Shown here piece after piece: positions 1 through 9,306 of a stretch of 32,083 nt of DNA. The stretch is from Methanomicrobiales archaeon (lineage in GTDB: Archaea; Halobacteriota; Methanomicrobia; Methanomicrobiales; Methanospirillaceae). The first letter of the stretch is position 1; each line of letters begins with the position of its first letter. The stretch covers positions 1 through 32,083 of the forward strand of contig JAPKXQ010000080.1 of assembly GCA_026394765.1 (NCBI GenBank), written 5' to 3'. A model generated the notes under the pieces. That model searched no databases, had not been told where the DNA came from, and worked only from the letters and a program-made list of their open reading frames with translations. A program made the position numbers and the translations under genes.

Positions 1-166
1 AGGCTTCGCCTCATGCTTAACCTATGAAAGTCCCTAATTTTGCCCCCGTTTTGAATTCTATTTCGACTTTCATGGGAAACCTCCATGAGGCTACGCCTCA
101 TGCTTAACCCATGAAAGTCTCGAATTTTGCCTCCGTTTTGAATTCTATCCTGACTTTCATGGGAAA
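1..166. repeat. Two direct copies (period 87 bp) of a ~79-bp element: GAGGC-GCCTC mini-hairpin followed by ATGAAAGTC...GACTTTCAT inverted-repeat module
   Basis: Copy A 1..79 and copy B 88..166 are near-identical (AGGCT[T/A]CGCCTCATGCTTAACC[T/C]ATGAAAGTC...TTTTGAATTCTA...GACTTTCATGGGAAA). Confidence 0.85.
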
Positions 167-763
167 AGAAGGAAGTGGATGAGGATCCCCTGGCACGATA
201 TACAGAGATAGTAGTCAGGTGCCCAGAAGAGGAGCACCACCACCTTCCGCAGACCGAACACTGCACGAGGTCTTCATTGGAGTAGCTGGTGTTAAAGAGG
301 TTACAGATGTAGCGGGAGAGTATGCGCGAAGTCCCGCACTGGCAGATCTCCTGCCGGCCTCACCATTGCGATCTCTGCGATCAGAGATTGACATAGGTCA
401 ATTGTCCTCTCATCCCCGGGGACGCCCCTTCTGCGAAATCTTTCTTTTGTTATGCAATTTTTCTCCTGCATCTCTCTATGGTGGCTTCATGTTTGGGGAC
501 CTCCTTATCTGGCCTCCAGCCTAAATAGGTCCTATTCACCCAGAGGATCACGTATTTTGCCTCCATAGCATCCCCGTAAGGGCAAGACTCACTGATGTGG
601 TGCGACCTGCGATTATCACATAGAGGACCGTCTGCGATGCCCAGAGTATCAAGGGAGGTGATGTGGATACGAGTCATCCCCTCTCTTGAATGGAGCACGT
701 GAGAGTATCAGGTTGGGAAAAAATATCTGGCAAAGGTGGTTAAGAGGGGGCCCGTGGACCCCC

Positions 764-784
764 CCAGGCCCGCCCAGCCTGGGT
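764..784 (-). terminator. Hairpin downstream of the 823..1542 gene
   Basis: CCCAGGC-CCGCCCA-GCCTGGG, 7-bp perfect stem, about 40 bp past the stop codon of the minus-strand gene. Confidence 0.35.
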
Positions 785-822
785 ATTGAGGGTTGCTATT
801 GTAGGGTTGCGTAGTCTCCTGG

Positions 823-1542
823 TTATGGGACTGGTAGTTCAGGAAGCTCTCCCTTAAACTCCTTTACCAGTGTGAGGATCTCGGTAGTGACATGCTGGAG
901 TTCAGCAGCAGTTCCACTCTTGATAGCAGTAGTGAGGTCGTCTTTGAGGTCCTTGATAGCATCGAGGGTCTCTTGGGCATCAGTTACATCATAGCCTGCT
1001 GTGGAGAGGCGCATGAGGAGCTGCTCCCCCTTCACGGTGAGGGTGTCGTAGCGGTCCCCGACAACCTGGGCAATAATTGACCGCTCAGCAGGAGTGAGCT
1101 TTGTGAGGACTGGGTGGTCTGCGAACGCGGCCTGGATGTATCCGAGGAGGTCGATCGGGGTCCCCCCGTGCTTTTTGATCTCGGCCTGTGCAGTTGCGAT
1201 GAAAGTGGTCCCATTTGTGCGGAGCGCCGCTGAATAGGTCCTTAATTCTGCAAATGTCTTGGCGTTCTGGGCTTTTTCGGCATTCTCGGCGAATTTATTC
1301 CTGATATCTTTGAGCGCTACGGTGTCTCCTCCGATATCGCCGACATAGTCGATGGTTGCGTCCATTGCGATGAGCGCTGCATCGGTTGCGATGCCAAGCC
1401 TTGTCTTGGCGATCGACAGCTGGTCTGATGCTGTGCGCCCGACGGCTGTAGCCCCCGGGGCCCCACCCAATGCGGGGCTTACGCAGAGAGCACAGAGTAT
1501 CAGGCTGAGGGTAATTCCCGCGGTCAGTCTGGTGGCATTCAT
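823..1542 (-). CDS. Secreted/anchored helical protein of unknown function
   Basis: ORF with N-terminal signal peptide (MNATRLTAGITLSLILCALCVSPALGG) and an Ala/Thr/Lys-rich helical remainder; internal ATG at 1542 preferred over 1572. Confidence 0.7.
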   Translation of the reverse strand: MNATRLTAGITLSLILCALCVSPALGGAPGATAVGRTASDQLSIAKTRLGIATDAALIAMDATIDYVGDIGGDTVALKDIRNKFAENAEKAQNAKTFAELRTYSAALRTNGTTFIATAQAEIKKHGGTPIDLLGYIQAAFADHPVLTKLTPAERSIIAQVVGDRYDTLTVKGEQLLMRLSTAGYDVTDAQETLDAIKDLKDDLTTAIKSGTAAELQHVTTEILTLVKEFKGELPELPVP

Positions 1543-1758
1543 GTTTTTCACACCTTTTCTGGTCCCTCCCATATGAGAGACCCTGATAACTCAAGTCTCG
1601 GCCATGGCAGATAACTAACGAGAGTGCTACCTCTTCCTGGATCTTACTTTGGGGATCAAATGGTGAACCCATTAGTTCAGGGGACCTGGACATGCCATTG
1701 AGAAATGCTCTTGCTTCGTTGAAGGCTACCTCTAATCTACATATCCTCCTTACTGCCT

Positions 1759-2568
1759 ATGTCATCAGATGATGTCCCCTCAACAGTGCTCGATGCAAGT
1801 GATGCTGCGTTCGTCCATGAGGTCACGGTTTACCTCGAGGTCCTAGGAAACCCCACACGCCTCAAAGTCCTCTCCCTCCTTGCACAACGGCCCATGGACA
1901 CCCATACGATCGCGGCAGCGGTCGCAACGAGCTATGAGAACACCAAGCAACACCTTGAGAAACTGATGAGAATCGGGGTGGTGACACGGCGTGCCGGCAT
2001 TGGGAGAGAGACGACCACCGGGGCACACCCTGTCTGGGAGTACCTCCCGGTCCCTGGTGCGATGGAGCGGATCCTGAGGGACCTTGCGGTCTTTGGGACC
2101 GAGGCGCATGAAGGAAAGGCAGAGACCACTGCCCGTGTGGCAGCACTCCGCTCCAAAATTGCAGGAGAGATCAACCCCGGCCTTCCCCTGCTCGTGGTAA
2201 TCGGGGGTGAATCTGACGGGTTGATCGTCCCGCTGCAGGGTGAGACACTAATGCTTGGGAGGGCTGATCAGGGGAGGTTTTCGTGGGAGGCTGGGTCAGG
2301 GACCCTTGCGTTTCCCCCGAGCTACCGGGCAGTCACCCGGATTACCGGGCCGCACGGGTGGATCAGGCGGAGAGGGAGCGCGCTGACGGTTGAGGACTCT
2401 ATGAGCACGGGGGGCATCTTCCTAAACGGGAAGCGAATACCGGCAGGTGTGGAGATTCCGGTCCATGACGGTGACCTGGTCGCCCTCTCCCTGGGTGCCA
2501 TGGGGGCTCTTGTCCTTGTGGTTGAACCCCTGAAAACTCCCATCCCGGATGGTGACTTGCAACCTTGA
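1759..2568 (+). CDS. ArsR-like winged-helix HTH domain fused to FHA domain
   Basis: N-terminus EVLGNPTRLKVLSLLAQRPMDTHTIAAAVATSYENTKQHLEKL is ArsR-like HTH; C-terminus LMLGRADQGR...VEDSMSTGGIFLNGKRIPAGVEIPVHDGDLVALSLG is FHA-like. Confidence 0.8.
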   Translation: MSSDDVPSTVLDASDAAFVHEVTVYLEVLGNPTRLKVLSLLAQRPMDTHTIAAAVATSYENTKQHLEKLMRIGVVTRRAGIGRETTTGAHPVWEYLPVPGAMERILRDLAVFGTEAHEGKAETTARVAALRSKIAGEINPGLPLLVVIGGESDGLIVPLQGETLMLGRADQGRFSWEAGSGTLAFPPSYRAVTRITGPHGWIRRRGSALTVEDSMSTGGIFLNGKRIPAGVEIPVHDGDLVALSLGAMGALVLVVEPLKTPIPDGDLQP

Positions 2569-4115
2569 CCCCGGCTCGACGCTGCCCTGTCGGCCGGACC
2601 GATGGGAGCTGGAGTATCTGGTCCTGCCTCCGATCCCGCCAACTAATCGGGCTTCTCGCGCTCCTCTTCCTTGGGGCAGGGGGCATAGTTGGCATGGCTG
2701 CTGGGCAGGGAGGGGATCTACCACCTGCGGTCGCAGAGATCAGGGACCACATTGTCACCACTGCGCTCTATACCCTCCTGGTGGGAGTGATATGTCTCAT
2801 ACTCGCTGGAGCGCTCCTCTCTCCCCTCCTCTCAGCTGACCTTGACACCCCATCTGTATGGCGTGAGGAAAGACCCCCTGCCAGGTCATGGTTCTTTGCC
2901 TTCTCGTCAGGAGTGCTCGCACTCTCTGAAGGGCTGCTCGGCTTTCTAGCGATACACTTTGTGTTCTACCGGGCCGGGGCCTCCCTTCTCTCTGTACTGT
3001 GGGCGCTCCCTGTCGCATTCCCTCTTCTAGCCCTCGCCCTCCTCACAGGGGGAATGGCATATGGGGCCTCAGTCCCTCGCGCTCTTCCCAAGAGCACATG
3101 GGCACACGGGGTCCTTCTGCCTGCAGTCATCCTCATCCTCGTCATCAGTGCCGCTCTGCAGCCAGAATGGCCCTTTACCAGCGTCGCGTTGGGAGTCGTC
3201 CTCTGCGACCTTGCACTCACCATGGCATCTTATTTCGCCAGGTCACGTTCTGGGCCGATCCGGGAGACACTTCCCTCAACGCTTCTCACACCCCCCTCCT
3301 ATCTCCCCTCATCCCCTGGGCAAATGACCACCGATCAGGACACGCCCCTCCCCGCGGCACTCGGGCAGCGGTACCGCTCAGTCCACCTGATCGGAGAGGG
3401 TGGTATCGCGAGGGTCTATGGCGCACGCCGACGGACAGACGGGGAGGAGGTGGCGATCAAAGTGCCGATCGGGACTGATGAGGCGACTGGGAGGTCGTTC
3501 CTACGCGAGATCGCAGTCTGGCAGGGGCTCACCCATCCCAGGATTGTCAGAATATTCAGGGCCAACATCCTTCCTGTGCCATATGTCGAGATGGAGTACC
3601 TGGGAAGGACGCTTGCCAGAGAGGCCCTTCCAATGGACCCTGCAAAGGCGGTACCCCTTCTCATCGCTATCGGTGAGGGGCTCATCTACGCGCACCAGCA
3701 TGGGGTTGCGCACCATGACATCAAGCCCTCAAACATCCTCCTTGACCAGGCAGGTGACCCCAAGATCTCAGACTGGGGCCTCTCTCACCAGGCCGGGGGT
3801 CAGCCCGGGTCATCAGTCCATGGATACTCCCCTGGCTATGCCGCACCTGAGCAGGTAGTCCCGGGTCTTTCTGGTGATCTGGGGGCTGTGACCGATATCT
3901 TTCAGTTTGGGGTGCTGGCTTACGAGCTCCTGACAGGAAGCCTCCCGTTTCCTGACTGGGGCGCGTTGATGCCTCCCCTACCTCCTCCCCTGCCTTCTCA
4001 CATCTTTCCCTGTCTGGCACCACTTGACTCTGTAATACTTCGCTGCCTCGCGTTTTACCCCGTAGCACGGTACCAGTCTATGGAGGAGGTCCTTGCGGAC
4101 CTGCGGTTAGTATGA
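2565..4115 (+). CDS. Membrane-anchored Ser/Thr protein kinase
   Basis: Several N-terminal TM segments, then kinase motifs GEGGIARVYGARRRTDGEEVAIKVP, HHDIKPSNILLD, SDWG, YAAPEQ. TTG start overlaps the TGA of the upstream HTH-FHA gene. Confidence 0.85.
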   Translation: MTPARRCPVGRTDGSWSIWSCLRSRQLIGLLALLFLGAGGIVGMAAGQGGDLPPAVAEIRDHIVTTALYTLLVGVICLILAGALLSPLLSADLDTPSVWREERPPARSWFFAFSSGVLALSEGLLGFLAIHFVFYRAGASLLSVLWALPVAFPLLALALLTGGMAYGASVPRALPKSTWAHGVLLPAVILILVISAALQPEWPFTSVALGVVLCDLALTMASYFARSRSGPIRETLPSTLLTPPSYLPSSPGQMTTDQDTPLPAALGQRYRSVHLIGEGGIARVYGARRRTDGEEVAIKVPIGTDEATGRSFLREIAVWQGLTHPRIVRIFRANILPVPYVEMEYLGRTLAREALPMDPAKAVPLLIAIGEGLIYAHQHGVAHHDIKPSNILLDQAGDPKISDWGLSHQAGGQPGSSVHGYSPGYAAPEQVVPGLSGDLGAVTDIFQFGVLAYELLTGSLPFPDWGALMPPLPPPLPSHIFPCLAPLDSVILRCLAFYPVARYQSMEEVLADLRLV

Positions 4116-4164
4116 CTTCCTGCTATACGGGATTAAACTCCTCTTACATCGAAATAATGAGAGC

Positions 4165-5154
4165 ATGCGTCGATGGGACTGTGACGAGCGGACTGCTTAT
4201 CCTTACCTGAAGTGGGCGGGGGGCAAGGCGCAGCTCCTCGAAGAGTTTACCAGGAGATTTCCCCCAGGGATCAGTGACGGGTCGATCACACATTACGTAG
4301 AGCCGTTCGTTGGGGGAGGGGCGGTCTTTTTTCATATCACTCAAAAAGAGGGTTTGGCAGCATCCTTGATCTGTGATATCAACCCTGACCTCTGCCTCTC
4401 GTACGAGGTAATAAAAGACGACCCCGAAGATCTGATCGCCTGTTTACAAGGGCTTTCCGATTCATTCCGCACTGCAGGTGAATCTGGGCAGAAGGAGATG
4501 TACCTCAATGTGCGGGATGAGTTTAATACCAGGGCAGGGGTCGATTCACGGTCCTTGAGTCGGGACGAGCGGGTCTTCCGTGTCGGGCAGATCATCTTCT
4601 TGAACAGGACCTGTTTCAACGGTCTCTACCGGGTGAACTCAAAAGGGGGATTTAATGTCCCATTTGGGAAGTACCGCAACCCTAAGATACTCGATGCAAA
4701 CAACATCAGGAACGCATCGCGGGCGCTTCTCTCCACCACTGTCAGGTGCGGGGACTTTTCAGTCTGTGGTGATGTGGCCGGAGCCGGGACTTTTGTGTAC
4801 CTCGACCCCCCCTACCGCCCCTTAAACCAGACTGCCTTCTTCACCTCGTACGCAAGGGACAGGTTCTTCGATGAGGACCAGGTCAGGCTCGCGGCCTTCT
4901 TAAGGGAACTCGACCGTCGGGGGGCTAAAGTGATGCTCTCCAACTCTGACCCGCGCAATGAGAACCCTGATGATGACTTCTTCGACCGTCTCTACAAAGG
5001 CTATACCATCCACCGCGTCCCTGCCAAGCGGTACATAAACTCTGATGGCAAGGGGAGGGGTGAGATCATGGAGCTGATCGTGATGAACTACGAACCCCAG
5101 GACGTCGGGGGTCGAAAGAAAGTCGGACTTGCTAAGTGGGAACTCGGTGACTGA
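4165..5154 (+). CDS. dam: Dam-family (D12 class) DNA adenine N6-methyltransferase
   Basis: Motif I region YLKWAGGKAQLLEEF..FVGGGAVFF and catalytic motif IV DPPYRPL; D12-class order. Confidence 0.85.
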   Translation: MRRWDCDERTAYPYLKWAGGKAQLLEEFTRRFPPGISDGSITHYVEPFVGGGAVFFHITQKEGLAASLICDINPDLCLSYEVIKDDPEDLIACLQGLSDSFRTAGESGQKEMYLNVRDEFNTRAGVDSRSLSRDERVFRVGQIIFLNRTCFNGLYRVNSKGGFNVPFGKYRNPKILDANNIRNASRALLSTTVRCGDFSVCGDVAGAGTFVYLDPPYRPLNQTAFFTSYARDRFFDEDQVRLAAFLRELDRRGAKVMLSNSDPRNENPDDDFFDRLYKGYTIHRVPAKRYINSDGKGRGEIMELIVMNYEPQDVGGRKKVGLAKWELGD

Positions 5155-5203
5155 CCCCGTGGGGGAAGATCTCTTCCAGGAGCGAGGTCATCTCTCGCAG
5201 TAG

Positions 5204-6115
5204 TCATGCTTCGCGGTTTATCGATTCGAAAACCCTTCCCTTGGTCCCAGGGAAGTAGACTCTGGTCCAGACCACCGCAGGCTGCTCTGCAAGAACACCG
5301 GGCACTCCAGTATTGAATAAGACCCCCCCCTGGTCTGTTGGAGCCGCGGTGATCTGCGTCCCAAGGTCACCAAGACCTGGGTAGTCTGCTTATAGGGCCG
5401 GGCCTTCGATCTTCTGCCCTATCTCATCAGGGTGGCGGTTGTATAGAGGATCCTATCGGTCTGGCCCGCCAGACCTCGTAGCCAGTCTTCTGGGAGACCT
5501 CCTGGGCTGTCTGATTGATGATGCTATAAGCCTGATACACCACCGATACCGATCTACTTCCTGCTGTCACGGGAGGAGAGATTGGGTGGCCGAGGAAGAC
5601 GACTCCCTCCCACCCTTCAATCGTGTCGAATAGAGGTGAGATGACCCTCGTGTCCACTCTCGAGAGCAGTCTTTGTGTTCCCGGGGTAATAGACGACCTT
5701 AACGACCGATCATGCCTGGGTGGGGGCGATCGCCCTGATGGTGGAGTTTGTATCGATGACAGATACTGCCAGGACAGAAGAGCTCGCATAGGCGACCCCC
5801 CTTGAGGACGAATGCGGTCTCCATGCTGCGCTCCCCTGCTGCTGGTATACCCTGATCTGCTGCAGGGGAGATGAGTACAGCGCCGGTGACGAACCCGATG
5901 ACGAACCCGATGACGAACCCGATGACGAACCCGATGACGAACCCGATGACGAACCCGATGACGAACCCGATGACGAACCCGATGACGAACCCGATGACGA
6001 ACCCGATGACGAGTGCGACTTCCCGATGGCCCTCCTCGCATAGGAAGCCGTCCTTCTTTCCCAGAAGACCGCAGGATCTCGATCTTCCGTACCTCTCTCT
6101 GGGGGTTGCATGGTT
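5204..6115 (-). pseudogene. Decayed membrane/surface protein gene with multiple frameshifts and an internal 12-bp tandem repeat
   Basis: Minus-strand frames chain into a plausible protein: EEGHREVALVIGFVIGF..FVTGAVLISPAADQ / QQIRVYQQQGSAAW / AFVLKG / VAYASSSVLAVSVIDTNSTIRAIAPTQ / VVKVVYYPGNTKTALES / DTRVISPLFDTIEGWEGVVFLGHPISPPVTAGSRSVSVVYQAYSIINQTAQEVSQKTGYEVW / ADYPGLGDLGTQITAAPTDQGGVLFNTGVPGVLAEQPAVVWTRVYFPGTKGRVFESINREA-stop. Confidence 0.55.
5885..6010. repeat. 12-bp tandem repeat, GATGACGAACCC, about 10 copies
   Basis: Ten consecutive GAACCC at 12-bp spacing from 5891 to 6004, essentially perfect. Confidence 0.95.
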
Positions 6116-6249
6116 CGCTCTCCTTAGGAAGATTTCGTTGATGAGGTACAGAGATGGGGTCGCATGAAAAGTGGGATAACGCGTGACCTCTCTTCTTCTG
6201 AATCGCACACTTTGAATAATGACAGAAACCAGATTAATTGTGAATTAAT

Positions 6250-6645
6250 ATGCAGTGCTGGAGAGACCTTGCGCATGAGTGCGCAGAGATCGATTGTCCG
6301 ATGTGGATGGAGAGCTTTGATCTCCTGGACCTGGTCCCAAATAATGAGATGGGACTGAATGAGAGCAGGTGTGCCCTGGTGCTCAGGGAGAAGCTCAGAT
6401 TATTCCAGTCCATTATGGAGATGGCATCTTTTGCAGATGAGGACGACGAAGAGGAGTTAGAGACGCTCCAGGAGATATTGGCCTATATGAAAGATCATGA
6501 GTCACCTGAACCCAGTCTCCCGGAAAGGCCACTCTCCAGGGAGCGGGCGATACCAGAGCCAAGAAAGGCGAAGGGCCCAGTATCTCGCCCCACCCCTCCC
6601 GCCTCCCCTAAAAAGCCCCAGAAACGTGGTTCCAAGCACCGATAA
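6250..6645 (+). CDS. Hypothetical acidic protein with basic Pro-rich tail
   Basis: 131-aa ORF; acidic centre (FADEDDEEELETLQEIL) followed by a Pro/Lys/Arg-rich C-terminus. Confidence 0.5.
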   Translation: MQCWRDLAHECAEIDCPMWMESFDLLDLVPNNEMGLNESRCALVLREKLRLFQSIMEMASFADEDDEEELETLQEILAYMKDHESPEPSLPERPLSRERAIPEPRKAKGPVSRPTPPASPKKPQKRGSKHR

Positions 6646-6740
6646 GCATGCAGGGCTGGCCTCCTGTCCCCAGTGGAACCATGCAGTTCAGGGGGCCGGG
6701 AGTCATCCCGGTACCGGGCAAGAGCCCTGCACCCATGGAA

Positions 6741-6803
6741 AGATCGCCGCAGTAACATTGTTGTAGGTCCTCCAGATAACAACAATGACTAATCCGGCGA
6801 TCT
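6741..6803. other. Bipartite inverted repeat / long hairpin
   Basis: AGATCGCCG (6741..6749) pairs with CGGCGATCT (6795..6803); CATTGTTGT (6756..6764) pairs with ACAACAATG (6779..6787); loop 14 nt. Confidence 0.75.
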
Positions 6804-6980
6804 CGTCTCACTCCCGGATTTAGGGAAATGCTTGCAGATCTCCTCTACATGAATGACCCTCGATCTACTGGTATGTGGAGATGTGATAGTGACTCGTTAA
6901 AAACAATAAAACTCCTCCTTCCCGGGAGGGATGGTCAGTAGGGTGGGGGGCAGAAAGGAGTATCAGCTCTTCCTTAAATA

Positions 6981-7556
6981 TTGTGTATGGACAGCCCAGG
7001 TGAGAACAGTGATAAACGGGTTCAGCGAAGATCAATTCAACCCAATCTCCTGCTCGCGGGCCTCTTCCTTATCGCTTTTCCAATAATAATCGCCTGGGTC
7101 TTCGATATCGATCCATCGACCATGATTGCCCTCTATAGTGGGACCCTCCTCTTTCAGGCGGCATACTTAACGACTACCACTGCGGTGGCCACAGAGCCTA
7201 TCGGCGCCTATATGATCATACTCTCGATAGGGATAGCGGTCATCTTCGCTGAGGAAGGCGTCCTTTCCTTTTTGGGGCGGCGCTCCCCCCGTATTGCAGC
7301 ATGGACAGGAAAAGTCCATGAGAAGACAAAGAAGAGTCAGGCCATCATCAAATGGGGGGTTTATTCGATCATCTTACTGGTCTGGATCCCTGGAATTGGC
7401 CTCTATGGGGCGGTACTGGCCGCATGGGTCCTGGGGTGGAACCGCAGGCTAGCCACCGCCCTCCTAATCGTAGGCTGGGTTGTCATGTGCACCATAATCC
7501 TCCTTGTCACGGGAAGTATCCTCCAGGTTAGTGGCCTCAGAAACTTCTTCTTGTGA
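6981..7556 (+). CDS. Small multi-drug export-like multi-pass membrane protein
   Basis: Several hydrophobic segments; C-terminal WIPGIGLYGAVLAAWVLGWNRRLATALLIVGWV resembles the small multidrug export family. Confidence 0.6.
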   Translation: MCMDSPGENSDKRVQRRSIQPNLLLAGLFLIAFPIIIAWVFDIDPSTMIALYSGTLLFQAAYLTTTTAVATEPIGAYMIILSIGIAVIFAEEGVLSFLGRRSPRIAAWTGKVHEKTKKSQAIIKWGVYSIILLVWIPGIGLYGAVLAAWVLGWNRRLATALLIVGWVVMCTIILLVTGSILQVSGLRNFFL

Positions 7557-8311
7557 TCACAATTATCTCCCCTGGCTTTTGTCTCTCACCCGGGGGCTTA
7601 CCATACCGGCCCATTCTCCAGCAGGGGTGGTGGGACCTCGTGGGGGGTGGAGGCCGCGTGCCTGGGGTCACGGTGTGGTACCAGCAGTCCAGCCGTTCTT
7701 GAGGAAATATGTTGTGGATAAGTCCAATGGAGGTCAGACCCCCTCTTGGTTGACTTTGCTGGCAAAATTTGTGAGCACATGGTGAGGGAATGGACGAAAT
7801 TTTAAGTCACATAAAATTTACCGTGTCCTTTAGCATAGAGAGGAGTGTCAGTTTAAATTATGACCTCGAACTCTCGCCAATGCAAGGAAATATCTGAAAT
7901 ATCTCTAACAGTGGGAGATCTCGTGATAAAGAACGATTTCAAGGTAATTTGGTCTTTCCCCCTCGAATGTCATCATAACTCTTGAAGGATCGTATCTAAT
8001 GGACTGATCCTGAACTCCTGGTATCAGGGATAGGTCTTACTCCCGAAAGAGAATAGATGCGCGGTCTCTCTTCAGGCGCCACTGCATCTTAACCCTCATT
8101 TTGAGATGGTGTGGGTTAACTCCCGACAAGGTCTACGTCGAAGTCAGAACCTTTGAAGGGGGAAGTCTTGAGGAGACGTGGTCAATATGATCTGCACCTC
8201 GCCTGGTCACCTAATCATGAGCGTCTGCAAGCGTACTTGAGCATGATGCGCACTACCCTCCATCTGATGATCCAGTCTGTTTGAGTGCAGACTTATCTGG
8301 GATTGTATTAC

Positions 8312-8328
8312 TTTAGATATAACCTAAA
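8312..8328. promoter_or_regulatory. Candidate metalloregulator operator overlapping a TATA-like element upstream of znuA-like gene
   Basis: TTTAG-ATATAAC-CTAAA inverted repeat, 16 bp before the ATG at 8344. Confidence 0.4.
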
Positions 8329-8343
8329 TTTTAAGTGTTAGTG

Positions 8344-9297
8344 ATGGTCAGGCTGAAGACCGAGGATGCGTCCTCTCATAACGGTATGGCCGCCAGGGGA
8401 GCCTGTATAATGGTTATCTTTCTGGTGGTGTGGATGGGTACAGCAGGATGCGTGGTAAATGAGCCTACGCCAAAAGATTCGTCCAAAGTCCAGCCAATCA
8501 CCGTTGCGGTGACGATCCTCCCTCAGAAGCAGTTTGTGGAACGTATCGGTGGTGAGAACGTCCGAGTGATAGTGCTGGTCCCCCCAGGCGCCAGCCCCCA
8601 TACCCATGAGCCGACACCCGGCCAGATGGCAGAGGTCAGCACTGCTGCCCTCTACTTCAAGGTGGGGTCAGGTATCGAGTTTGAACGTGCATGGATGGAC
8701 AAGATCAGCGGGGTGAACCCAGGGATGCCCATCATCGACAGTTCAGAAGGAGTTGCCCTGATCCAGGGCGGAGATGAGGAAGACGCAGCAGAAGGGCCAC
8801 CTGAACAAGACCAAATAGGTTTAGATCCCCATATTTGGCTCTCCCCAAGAAATGCCAAGGTCATGGTCGAACATACCTTTGAGGGGCTTGTCGGTATTGA
8901 TCCCGGGAATGAAACCCAGTACAGGGCCAATAAAGAGCAGTATTTGAAAGAACTTGATGCGCTGGATGCTGATATCAGCAAGGCGTTATCAGAAAAAGTT
9001 GAACGCAGGATCATGGTGTATCACCCAGCATGGACATACCTTGCCCGAGACTACAACCTCACTCAGATCCCAGTCGAACTGGAAGGAAAGGAGCCAACAC
9101 CAAAGGGCCTGGAGTCTCTCATCAGGCAGGCAAAGGAAAGTAATATTACGGTCGTGTTTGCATCACCTGAGTTCAGTACAAAAAGTGCAGAAGTGGTCGC
9201 ACAAGAGATCGACGGCAAGGTGGTCCTGGTGAGCTCGCTTTCAGAAGACTATCTTGAAAACATGCGTAAAGTCGCCACTGCCTTCGCACAGGAATAG
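8344..9297 (+). CDS. znuA: Metal (Zn/Mn-type) ABC transporter substrate-binding lipoprotein
   Basis: Lipoprotein-like signal (VWMGTAGCVV), ILPQKQFVERIGGENVRVIVLVPPGASPHTHEPTPGQM and DPHIWLSPRNAKVM typical of the SBP_bac_9 cluster; adjacent ATPase and permease. Confidence 0.85.
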   Translation: MVRLKTEDASSHNGMAARGACIMVIFLVVWMGTAGCVVNEPTPKDSSKVQPITVAVTILPQKQFVERIGGENVRVIVLVPPGASPHTHEPTPGQMAEVSTAALYFKVGSGIEFERAWMDKISGVNPGMPIIDSSEGVALIQGGDEEDAAEGPPEQDQIGLDPHIWLSPRNAKVMVEHTFEGLVGIDPGNETQYRANKEQYLKELDALDADISKALSEKVERRIMVYHPAWTYLARDYNLTQIPVELEGKEPTPKGLESLIRQAKESNITVVFASPEFSTKSAEVVAQEIDGKVVLVSSLSEDYLENMRKVATAFAQE

Positions 9298-9306
9298 AAT
9301 TATGAG

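Noticed and set aside
219-698. ORFs 219..524 (+) and 450..698 (-)
   Set aside because: Overlapping on opposite strands, no recognisable family; cannot support either as coding.
5885-6010. CRISPR array
   Set aside because: Contiguous 12-bp tandem units without spacers.
5871-6167. Plus-strand ORF with MTNP repeats
   Set aside because: Flanks do not look protein-like; the minus-strand frames around the repeat chain into a more plausible protein.
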